This document shows, one piece after another, positions 9,007 through 14,753 of a stretch of DNA of 42,753 nucleotides (within the stretch, counting starts at the first letter, position 1; each line of letters begins with the position of its first letter). Made by a program: the position numbers and the translations under genes. Location: positions 1 through 42,753 of IMG/VR virus record IMGVR_UViG_3300013126_000073; one strand, 5' to 3'. The notes beneath the pieces are model-generated. The model was not told where the DNA came from. It ran no database searches and was given only the letters and a program-made list of their open reading frames with translations. The stretch comes from a virus.

Positions 9007-9741
9007 TTAGACAACGACAGCAGCAGAAGAACCGCCCTTAATAGCATGGTTGGTACCATCAATTTCAACAAGCGTAATGATGTTACCATTGTTCACAGGG
9101 ATTGCAGCCGCGATGGTGTAAGCAACCCAAGTGGAATCGAGGATCTGGTCGTAAGCAGGAAGCGCGCCATTGACCTTGTACTTGTAGGAATTGCCGCCAG
9201 TAAGAACAGGAGAAACAGAAGCAATCTGAGTGGCACCAGCAGTAGCATGGTCAGTGCAAACAAAGGTAAGGGCAGCCAGGGCAGAGAAGGAATAAGTAGG
9301 CAGACCATCAGAAAGGATTTCAACCTCAAGGCCATCAGCAGCAGTAGCATCACCACCACCAAAAGACGTGACATTGACTGTGCACGGAATAGTGAGAACG
9401 CCACCATTGGGGAGAGTCCATTCAAGGACAGACTCAACGCTAGTACCAGTCAATACGGAAAGGCCAGCAAGGTAATCATTACCAGCATCTCCATAATTGC
9501 GCTTACCAGTAAGAGTGATCGTCAGACTATTACCAGTCTTGAGCCTGCGGATCCATCCGGAAGTATCCATCGGAGTCCATTCCTCAATGTTACCGTCAAT
9601 CTTCGGCTCAAAAGTTTCGATGTCCTTGACAGTAACCAACTGGCCACCAGTTGAGGATCTACCAGAAGTACCGATCTTGAATGTATTCCCATACACGGGA
9701 TACACTGCAAACCTCTGAATATTGATAAAATACTTATTCAT
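9007..9741 (-). CDS. Major tail (tube) protein with Prp-like cleavable leader
   Basis: A 244-residue beta-rich protein placed right before the tail chaperones and after the connector genes, as expected for the tail tube subunit. The ATG at 9741 follows GAGAGGTGAAAGTA; the apparent upstream GTG start is part of that site. It has the look of tube proteins (GWIRRLKTGNSLTITLTGKR, then NDYLAGL, VLEWTLPNGGVLTIPCTVNV) and a C-terminal Ig-like/beta extension. Residues 1-11 (MNKYFINIQRF) are nearly identical to the start of the capsid protein and resemble the Firmicutes bL27 leader cut by Prp (...LQFF|A), so mature tube protein may start at Ala12. Codons are richer in GC than in neighbouring genes, as expected for high expression. 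Confidence 0.8.
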   Translation of the reverse strand: MNKYFINIQRFAVYPVYGNTFKIGTSGRSSTGGQLVTVKDIETFEPKIDGNIEEWTPMDTSGWIRRLKTGNSLTITLTGKRNYGDAGNDYLAGLSVLTGTSVESVLEWTLPNGGVLTIPCTVNVTSFGGGDATAADGLEVEILSDGLPTYSFSALAALTFVCTDHATAGATQIASVSPVLTGGNSYKYKVNGALPAYDQILDSTWVAYTIAAAIPVNNGNIITLVEIDGTNHAIKGGSSAAVVV

Positions 9742-9746
9742 TACTT

Positions 9747-10139
9747 TCACCTCTCATAATAGAAATTAGCGTGTACTACCATTTCACAGATATTCTTCTC
9801 ATCTCTAGAAATATCAATCGGTCCATTGCCTTCCATATTTACAAACAAGACTTTTTTACCATTCACCGTGAAGTCCTTCTTATTTCTAAGAAATTCGAAT
9901 ATGTCATCCGCAAACACTTCACATGAATCAGCATTTTCAGTCCAATGAACTAGAATTGACACTCCAAGGATGCTGTAAGAAGATAATGATTTGTCGCCCA
10001 CAGCAGAAATATTACTGCCGTTATCTCTAGTATATAATCCAATACACTGACTTTTATCTCTATTTATTGTACCATTATAAATGAGTGCTGATGCAAATTG
10101 ACTTTTAAGCAATGTGTTTATATCGCTAAGTTTAAGCAT
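9747..10139 (-). CDS. Tail terminator / Minor_capsid_3-like connector protein
   Basis: A 130-residue protein, last of a run of small overlapping connector genes before the tail tube gene. The sequence (LGVSILVHWTENADSCEVFA, then DDIFEFLRNKKDFTVNGKKV) fits small proteins that close the tail top in Gram-positive siphophages (called Minor_capsid protein 3 in lactococcal-type gene orders). Its ATG overlaps the stop of the previous gene by one base, so translation is probably coupled. Call rests on order and size. Confidence 0.6.
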   Translation of the reverse strand: MLKLSDINTLLKSQFASALIYNGTINRDKSQCIGLYTRDNGSNISAVGDKSLSSYSILGVSILVHWTENADSCEVFADDIFEFLRNKKDFTVNGKKVLFVNMEGNGPIDISRDEKNICEMVVHANFYYER

Positions 10140-10510
10140 TACACACCAGCCTCTCTTTTGAAGTATTCCATGTAGATTAGTTTCGGCATTTGCTTATAAC
10201 TACCAGAAATATATTTCTTCCACCATTCTCCTCTAGCCCTTTTGTTCTTCTTACGATTAAAATGAAATTGTGGATTGAAATATAATCTAGTCGCATAAGG
10301 TGTACTGTGCGAAATAACTACATGCCCTTTTCTTATTTCACCCAATTCAATATCAGTAAATACATTCTGCAAATCACCTGATCTAAAAGGTATTGCCTGT
10401 TCGCGAATAATCAATTGCCTTAATTTACCGGCAGTCTTTCCCAATGCATTTACTTGAGCATCCGTTATCTGCTTTATTCGCATCGGATTTGGAGTAAATG
10501 TCACCTTCAT
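10139..10510 (-). CDS. Minor_capsid_2-like head-tail joining protein (HK97 gp10 type position)
   Basis: A 123-residue basic protein whose start and stop overlap its neighbours by one base. It contains HSTPYATRLYFNPQFHFN followed by ARGEWWKKYISG. This Tyr-rich element is characteristic of Minor_capsid_2 / HK97-gp10-like proteins that act in head-tail joining (the usual pattern is Y...Y.G...N....A...W). It lies between the stopper-like gene and the tail terminator-like gene, consistent with that role. Confidence 0.7.
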   Translation of the reverse strand: MKVTFTPNPMRIKQITDAQVNALGKTAGKLRQLIIREQAIPFRSGDLQNVFTDIELGEIRKGHVVISHSTPYATRLYFNPQFHFNRKKNKRARGEWWKKYISGSYKQMPKLIYMEYFKREAGV

Positions 10511-10845
10511 TATACCACCAGCATTTCTACATGGTGCACTGTTTGATCAGTATTATAGAAGCGAGATACTTCATCAATTTTCCTTTCCTTACCGAAAATA
10601 GTAATTGATCCTTTGAAAGTATTCTCAATTCCATCAACATCACCTTTGACAATAATCTTAGCAACCCTTGTCTTTTGTAACGTTCCTTCACCCTGTTTAG
10701 ACCTTATTACTGATACATTTTCTTCGGTATAGCATCTATATGATTTAGTACTAGTAATTGCTGGGGAACCATTTGAATCAATTTCGCCATATACCTTAAT
10801 TATACATGTATTATTTAACAACATGTCCGGAAAGGGAAACTTCAT
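10510..10845 (-). CDS. Minor_capsid_1-like head closure (stopper) protein
   Basis: A 111-residue beta-rich protein. Its sequence (LLNNTCIIKVYGEIDSNGSP, then GDVDGIENTFKGSITIFGKE) fits the small head-closure proteins that plug the connector after DNA packaging; the first gene of the Minor_capsid 1-2-3 set seen in Gram-positive siphophages. It ends HHVEMLVV and its stop overlaps the next start. Assignment by gene order and size; no enzymatic motif. Confidence 0.6.
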   Translation of the reverse strand: MKFPFPDMLLNNTCIIKVYGEIDSNGSPAITSTKSYRCYTEENVSVIRSKQGEGTLQKTRVAKIIVKGDVDGIENTFKGSITIFGKERKIDEVSRFYNTDQTVHHVEMLVV

Positions 10846-10858
10846 TTAAGCCACCACC

Positions 10859-11281
10859 TTACGGATTATCATCAATATTCTGGTTCGGAATTTTATTGAC
10901 AAATCTTAATGTTGCTCCTCTATAAAGAAGACCGAAATCATTTAGATACTGCAACACTCTAGCCGAAAGAGATTGCTGAGACCTGTCTGCATTCTGACCA
11001 AAACTAATTGATGTAGAACCAGCAGACATACCTTTAATTCCTGGTACAATTGTAGGTGTTTCAGAAGCATGAATAAAATATTCTACTTGAGCACATACAG
11101 CCTTTTTTACCGCAGCCACATGATCAGTATCAGTCGAATCATAATTGTTTTTAATCATCGAATATATCTGATCGCTAGCCCTAGCAAGAAGCCTATCCGC
11201 ATCAATAGGAAGGTCTACTTCTTCAACACCAAGATACGCCGCAAGCTCGGTCTTTGTAGCATATACGGTATACATAGCCAT
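10859..11281 (-). CDS. Head-tail connector / adaptor protein (gp6- or gp15-like)
   Basis: A 140-residue helical protein. The chosen ATG at 11281 follows the stop of the preceding gene within a TAATATGG junction, indicating coupled translation; an upstream in-frame GTG exists but lies inside the previous gene. The pattern ATKTELAAYLGVEEVDLPID followed by RLLARASDQIYSMIK is typical of phage adaptor proteins that bind below the portal. It opens the connector series. The family call comes from this motif and from gene order. Confidence 0.7.
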   Translation of the reverse strand: MAMYTVYATKTELAAYLGVEEVDLPIDADRLLARASDQIYSMIKNNYDSTDTDHVAAVKKAVCAQVEYFIHASETPTIVPGIKGMSAGSTSISFGQNADRSQQSLSARVLQYLNDFGLLYRGATLRFVNKIPNQNIDDNP

Positions 11282-11282
11282 A

Positions 11283-11579
11283 TTAGCCACCAATCCACTC
11301 TTCACTCAGTCTTTCAATTAGATATTCCTTCTTTTCTTCAGCCGATTTTGAAGTATATAACTCCTTGTCAAGAACAATTCCTCGTTCCTTACAAAGAACA
11401 AACAATTCCTTATTTGACATAGAAGAATAATCAGGTTCTCCTGCATCATTTCTAGGAATCATTTCTTCAGCAATTCCCCTCTTAATCAATCTAACCGCCA
11501 AGTCACTAAGAAGCTCTACTTCTTCCCCAATAACTAGCGGTTTATTGATGAATGTTTGCTTTAGCATTTTTACTTTCAT
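11283..11579 (-). CDS. Small virion-region protein with a SAP-like module
   Basis: A 98-residue protein between the capsid-type gene at 11654-12271 and the connector gene. The ATG has GGAGGTGCTAA upstream. The first ~40 residues resemble small head proteins that start with a K-x-Lys-x-x-hydrophobic, IGEEVELLSDLAVRLIKRG element. The second half (54-92) is a SAP-like helix-turn-helix: MSNKELFVLCKERGI, then KKEYLIERLSEEW. The segment DYSSMS-KEL is shared almost exactly with the ssDNA-binding protein at 37397-38281, and 24 of 29 bases match between 11404-11432 and 37530-37558. SAP motifs usually bind DNA, so it may contact packaged DNA or other phage proteins. Confidence 0.6.
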   Translation of the reverse strand: MKVKMLKQTFINKPLVIGEEVELLSDLAVRLIKRGIAEEMIPRNDAGEPDYSSMSNKELFVLCKERGIVLDKELYTSKSAEEKKEYLIERLSEEWIGG

Positions 11580-11599
11580 TTAGCACCTCCATAAATATT

Positions 11600-11627
11600 G
11601 GTGGGCAGGAAGCGTGATCCTGCCACC
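11600..11627 (-). promoter_or_regulatory. Intergenic hairpin after the 11654-12271 gene
   Basis: A 10-bp stem with one bulged base (GGTGGCAGGA / TCCTGCCCACC on the minus strand, loop about 7 bases) between the stop at 11654 and the next ribosome binding site. No T-run follows on the minus strand. It belongs to a set of hairpins that follow the highly expressed structural genes. Confidence 0.6.
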
Positions 11628-11653
11628 GCTAGTTATATTCACCGATCGGTTAA

Positions 11654-12271
11654 TTAGCAGATAAGCCAGGCATGCATTGCAGTACCATCAAGAGCACTAT
11701 TGAAATCGATGGAATTGCCATAAAGATTTGTAGCATCAGCAGTAACCGTAGGAGGAGTGGCCTCTTTGGTACCGCCCTTGGATCCGAGAAGAACAGTGTT
11801 GGAAGGAAGCAGGAAAGGCACACCAAGCTTTTCACCAAAGCCAAGCGCCACAGTAACTCCAGCACCATCCATAGCAGGAACTTCATACTTGGTGATACTA
11901 GCAAAAATCTTGCTACCAGTAACAACACCAGGCGTGTCAACAGTGAAAGCAGGAAGATCTTCAGTGATGGCATTACCAGCATAATCAAGACCATAGACCT
12001 TGACCTGAACAGCCTTGATGTCTCCGCCAGTTCCACCAGCAGTAGCAGTAACATTCTTGGGACACACAGGCTGAGTAAAGCCAGTATCAATGGTCGTCAC
12101 GAGGGTGCCAGAAGTAGCAGCCGCAACATGAATACCATTAGCAACAGCGGCAAGAGCCTGAGCCGCAGTCCACTGAAGGTGAGCAATATAACCCATATCA
12201 CACTTAACACCTTCAACGCCAGTCTGCATTTCCTGACCAAGGTTAGGATTCATTGGATACCAACCGCCCAT
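11654..12271 (-). CDS. Head decoration or capsid-associated protein (putative)
   Basis: A 205-residue protein directly after the major capsid gene, with GGAGGTAATTAA before the ATG. It is Gly/Ala/Thr-rich and beta-like (ATSGTLVTTIDTGFTQPVCP, then VTATAGGTGGDIKAVQVKVY, GLDYAGNAITEDLPAF, TVDTPGVVTGSKIFASITKY). This pattern is seen in small phage head decoration or minor structural proteins, although I cannot name the family with certainty. Higher GC at third codon positions, as in capsid and tube genes, argues for strong expression and a virion role. It is bracketed by two long hairpins. Confidence 0.55.
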   Translation of the reverse strand: MGGWYPMNPNLGQEMQTGVEGVKCDMGYIAHLQWTAAQALAAVANGIHVAAATSGTLVTTIDTGFTQPVCPKNVTATAGGTGGDIKAVQVKVYGLDYAGNAITEDLPAFTVDTPGVVTGSKIFASITKYEVPAMDGAGVTVALGFGEKLGVPFLLPSNTVLLGSKGGTKEATPPTVTADATNLYGNSIDFNSALDGTAMHAWLIC

Positions 12272-12314
12272 TTAATTACCTCCATTATTTAGCCAATGTT
12301 ATGAATTGCTTAGG

Positions 12315-12328
12315 TCACCAGATTGACG
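12315..12328. repeat. 14-base word shared with the gap at 22938-22951
   Basis: The word tcaccagattgacg occurs exactly here and at 22938-22951. Both copies lie in non-coding gaps near a long perfect hairpin (12334-12385 and 23032-23099). On the minus strand each copy is also followed within five bases by AAGC. Confidence 0.5.
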
Positions 12329-12333
12329 AAGGC

Positions 12334-12385
12334 CAGTGTCGATCGCCAAGCTATATAATTCCCATATCCTGCACGATCGACACTG
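12334..12385 (-). promoter_or_regulatory. Long perfect hairpin after the major capsid gene
   Basis: A perfect 12-bp inverted repeat (CAGTGTCGATCG / CGATCGACACTG) with a 28-base loop, located 18 bases after the capsid stop codon on the minus strand. There is no T-run, so a 3'-stabilising or RNase III processing element is more plausible than a terminator. Confidence 0.7.
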
Positions 12386-12402
12386 TCCTGCTCAGACTGA
12401 TA

Positions 12403-13374
12403 TTACGGAGTGAGGATACCGATGGGGAATCGAGAAGCAGTGGCATTCAGCTTATTGATCGGGTTAGGCACCTGCCAAGCAAGCCTCATAACAGCACGAA
12501 GAGCGACCATATCCTGCTGAGCAAGATTATAGACGATCGCACCAGCACCATCCTGAATGACAGCCTGATCAAGGATCTTGTAGGTGACATCCTGACGCAT
12601 GGCATACACCACCTGAGAGAAATCACCAGAGAACATCAGAGCCTGTGCAGGATCCATGGCACCATTCTTGGGGAAGATGATCTGAGCGCCATCAAGCTCA
12701 TAACGCGTATTGTCCTGAATGGCGGTCTTGAACAGAGGCTGACCATCCGCACCGCGAAGCCCACGGAACTTCCCGCGCATAGACATGGAAGCAATATGGC
12801 CGTTAGCCATATAACCATCGGATTCGATCAGAGAGATGACACCAGACTCACCAAGCAGATCGTCATAAAGATCCACACCAGTACCAAGAGCAACCACATT
12901 ACCAGCGGCAGTGGCAGCCGTCTTAAGGTCATCAGGCCAGGAAGCAGGAGCATTGGTACCAAAAAGAACAGCCGCATCAAAAGCAATACCAAAAGCTTCC
13001 ATAAGACGAGGCTTGATCTCAGCCCAGATGTCGTAGTCAACATCATCAAGGACAGCTTCAGGAATGGGAACGATAACAGCCAGCTCTTCGGCATCGAAAT
13101 ACTTGTTGGACCATGCCATGTTGGAAGTCTGCTTCAGCCCAGTGTCACCAGTGACAAAATAGGCAGTAGGCAGAGTGGAAAGGACAGGAACTCTACGCTG
13201 AGCACGGGACATGTTCTGCGCACGAGTAGCGACCTGCATGATGCTTGAATACTGAGGAACACCCTGGATGATTTCCTTGGTAACATCCTCAGGAATAAGA
13301 GCACCCGCACCGGAACGATCAACCTGCGCATTGTAGGAAGTGAAACGCTGAATATCGATAAAATACTTATTCAT
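12403..13374 (-). CDS. Major capsid protein (HK97-like fold) with Prp-like cleavable leader
   Basis: A 323-residue protein following the scaffold gene with a 23-base gap, the standard place for the HK97-fold capsid subunit. Typical text includes GAGALIPEDVTKEIIQGVPQ near the start of the mature part, the E-loop/spine region (RRVPVLSTLPTAYFVTGDTG), and AELAVIVPIPEAVLDDVDYD, EIKPRLMEAFGIAFDAAVLF. The first residues MNKYFIDIQRF are nearly the same as in the tail tube protein and resemble the bL27 leader cut by Prp; the cut would fall after Phe11. The ORF has elevated GC and a GGAGG ribosome binding site. A phage-encoded Prp-type protease lies at 18916-19245. Confidence 0.9.
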   Translation of the reverse strand: MNKYFIDIQRFTSYNAQVDRSGAGALIPEDVTKEIIQGVPQYSSIMQVATRAQNMSRAQRRVPVLSTLPTAYFVTGDTGLKQTSNMAWSNKYFDAEELAVIVPIPEAVLDDVDYDIWAEIKPRLMEAFGIAFDAAVLFGTNAPASWPDDLKTAATAAGNVVALGTGVDLYDDLLGESGVISLIESDGYMANGHIASMSMRGKFRGLRGADGQPLFKTAIQDNTRYELDGAQIIFPKNGAMDPAQALMFSGDFSQVVYAMRQDVTYKILDQAVIQDGAGAIVYNLAQQDMVALRAVMRLAWQVPNPINKLNATASRFPIGILTP

Positions 13375-13397
13375 TTTTAATTGCCTCCGTAATTATT

Positions 13398-13994
13398 TTA
13401 GAATCCTCTACCTGCAGCTTTTCTGATCATGGAATTCATATTGGCAGTATTCTGACCACCCTTGCCACTATTATCCATACCGGCCTTCTTAGGATCAACC
13501 TTTCCAAAGAGGTGAGGCTTTTCAGTCCTAAGCCTCGTAAGCTCTTCTTCAATACCACTGATCTCACCCTTAACATTCATCTTAATCTTATCCCTATTGA
13601 CAAACATAAGAATATCCTTGGGATCAACAGCATCCTTGGCGGCCAACTGAATATTTGTATCAATTTTAGTCTGTTCGATCTGCTTCATCAGGCCATTATT
13701 ATTATCAATGAGAGCCTGAATATCAGCCTGCATTTTAGTGGTCATGTCAGGCTGTGCCTTAAGGGATTCCAACTGCTTATTCAGATCACCAACCTGAGTC
13801 TTAAACTGGTCCCTCTGAGCCACTACATCATGGAGCCTTCCTGCTGGGACGAACTCCGCTGCCTTCTTGTCATTGATAAGAACTTCAAATCCGAGTTCCT
13901 CCATCTTAGTATTGATGTCAGAATAAACAGATTTGTAGTCCTTGTCCTTGAGTTTGTCCGCATGAGTTACTAGGATTTCATCAATCTTTGCCAT
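13398..13994 (-). CDS. Scaffolding protein (phage GP20 type)
   Basis: A 198-residue protein immediately upstream of the capsid gene. The ATG at 13994 follows GGAGGAAAATAAA; an ATG five codons earlier overlaps that site. It has the features of GP20-type minor structural/scaffold proteins: an N-terminal part with AAEFVPAGRLHDVVAQRDQF, a central coiled coil (QVGDLNKQLESLKAQ, IQALIDNNNGLMKQIEQTKI), and DPKDILMFVNRDKIKMNVKG before a flexible C-terminus (GKGGQNTANMNSMIRKAAGR) that would contact capsid. It carries no Prp-like leader, unlike the capsid protein. Confidence 0.85.
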   Translation of the reverse strand: MAKIDEILVTHADKLKDKDYKSVYSDINTKMEELGFEVLINDKKAAEFVPAGRLHDVVAQRDQFKTQVGDLNKQLESLKAQPDMTTKMQADIQALIDNNNGLMKQIEQTKIDTNIQLAAKDAVDPKDILMFVNRDKIKMNVKGEISGIEEELTRLRTEKPHLFGKVDPKKAGMDNSGKGGQNTANMNSMIRKAAGRGF

Positions 13995-14080
13995 TTTATT
14001 TTCCTCCATTTTCTCTCAAGCATTTAACGTCTGCTAGTCGACGATCGAAGCTTTTAGAGCCTTCACGTTTGGGCTTATAC

Positions 14081-14104
14081 AACAAAAGAGGGTTTGCACC
14101 CTCC
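14081..14104 (-). terminator. Intrinsic terminator after the 14135-14380 gene
   Basis: On the minus strand a GAGGGT-GCAA-ACCCTC hairpin (14088-14103) is followed by TTTTGTTG. This is the most convincing rho-independent terminator in the window. It lies 31 bases after the stop of the small gene and upstream of the scaffold gene, so scaffold and capsid transcripts need read-through or a further promoter. Confidence 0.75.
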
Positions 14105-14134
14105 TTGTTATAATTTATTGGATCCTTTTATATT

Positions 14135-14380
14135 TTACTTTTTGGTGTATTGTTCCATTTCCTTTTTGAAGTCCTGAGCCAAGTACCAAGTCTCTTCTTC
14201 AATATCATTGTAATATTCTTGACAGTAAGATTCGCCAGCAGTTTCGAATCCTTTTCTGCTAAGCCCGATTGAATCAACCACTTCACCATTGAACACCCAT
14301 TCAAGAACAGCATCTTCGTAATTGTAGCGGAAAGACCTTTTCTGGATCTTGATGATTTTGCTGTACTTTTTGTCTGCCAT
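14135..14380 (-). CDS. Small acidic protein of unknown function in its own transcription unit
   Basis: An 81-residue protein starting at ATG 14380, eight bases after GGAGG. It is rich in Tyr, Trp, Glu and Lys (SFRYNYEDAVLEWVFNGEVV; ESYCQEYYNDIEEETWYLAQ) and I recognise no family. It is bounded upstream by promoter P4 with its palindrome and downstream by an intrinsic terminator, so it forms a one-gene unit inserted between the minor head gene region and the scaffold gene. That arrangement is typical of small accessory (moron-like) or early regulatory genes. A host-takeover role is possible but not shown. Confidence 0.75.
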   Translation of the reverse strand: MADKKYSKIIKIQKRSFRYNYEDAVLEWVFNGEVVDSIGLSRKGFETAGESYCQEYYNDIEEETWYLAQDFKKEMEQYTKK

Positions 14381-14410
14381 GATTTTGCCCTCCAAGGCTT
14401 ATAAGTGGTT

Positions 14411-14428
14411 GGTCAACATTTGTTAACC
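14411..14428. promoter_or_regulatory. Palindrome P4 (operator or 5' mRNA hairpin)
   Basis: The sequence GGTTAACAAATGTTGACC (minus strand) starts eight bases after the -10 box of P4, at the transcription start region. It pairs along eight positions with one G-U pair. Similar palindromes follow promoters P1, P2 and P3 at nearly the same distance. Confidence 0.65.
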
Positions 14429-14436
14429 TTAATTAC

Positions 14437-14465
14437 ATTCTATACTTGTATAGGTTGTTTGTAAA
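14437..14465 (-). promoter_or_regulatory. Promoter P4: TTTACA-N17-TAGAAT
   Basis: A -35 box TTTACA (14460-14465) and a -10 box TAGAAT (14437-14442) are separated by exactly 17 bases, the sigma-A optimum. The preceding bases AAGGCC match the context of P2. It faces the gene at 14135-14380. Confidence 0.75.
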
Positions 14466-14469
14466 GGCC

Positions 14470-14703
14470 TTATTTAATAAACTTCTTTATCTCCTGGTCA
14501 TGTAGATACAATGCCACTGCTGCCTTACATGCGTCTAGCTTATATTCCATTGGCTTATCAAAATAACCAAATCTAAGGAACATATCAGGTCTATTCTTTG
14601 GATTAGACTCTTCTACAATTCCATTCTTCAAATTGACTAGAAAACATCGTTCCATATATTCTACAATATGGATGTCACTTGATCTACTAAATAATACTTT
14701 CAT
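14470..14703 (-). CDS. Small protein of unknown function downstream of promoter-like P5
   Basis: A 77-residue protein with GGAGGGGATAAAT before its ATG. The text (KVLFSRSSDIHIVEYMERCF, then NRPDMFLRFGYFDKPMEYKL) belongs to no family I recognise. The C-terminus is helical (DACKAAVALYLHDQEIKKFI). It lies just after the 852-residue head protein gene and just before promoter P4. With the next gene it forms a pair of small accessory genes inside the head module. Confidence 0.65.
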   Translation of the reverse strand: MKVLFSRSSDIHIVEYMERCFLVNLKNGIVEESNPKNRPDMFLRFGYFDKPMEYKLDACKAAVALYLHDQEIKKFIK

Positions 14704-14722
14704 ATTTATCCCCTCCTTTTAT

Positions 14723-14751
14723 AATATATACTTATATTCTGTTTTTGTACA
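14723..14751 (-). promoter_or_regulatory. Possible promoter P5: TGTACA-N17-TATATT
   Basis: TGTACA (14746-14751) and TATATT (14723-14728) are 17 bases apart in front of the 14470-14703 gene. Unlike P1-P4, no palindrome follows, and the region is AT-rich, so chance similarity is possible. Confidence 0.4.
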
Positions 14752-14753
14752 AT

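Noticed and set aside
11650-12090. 146-codon Leu-rich minus-strand frame overlapping the decoration-like gene
   Set aside because: Leu/Ser-rich out-of-frame reading of the 11654-12271 gene, without start signal. The same applies to similar Leu-rich frames at 9093-9437 and 12828-13094.
12253-13248. 331-codon plus-strand frame opposite the capsid gene
   Set aside because: Antisense to a clear HK97-type capsid gene with biased codon use, which often opens the opposite strand. No ribosome binding site or phage-like motif.
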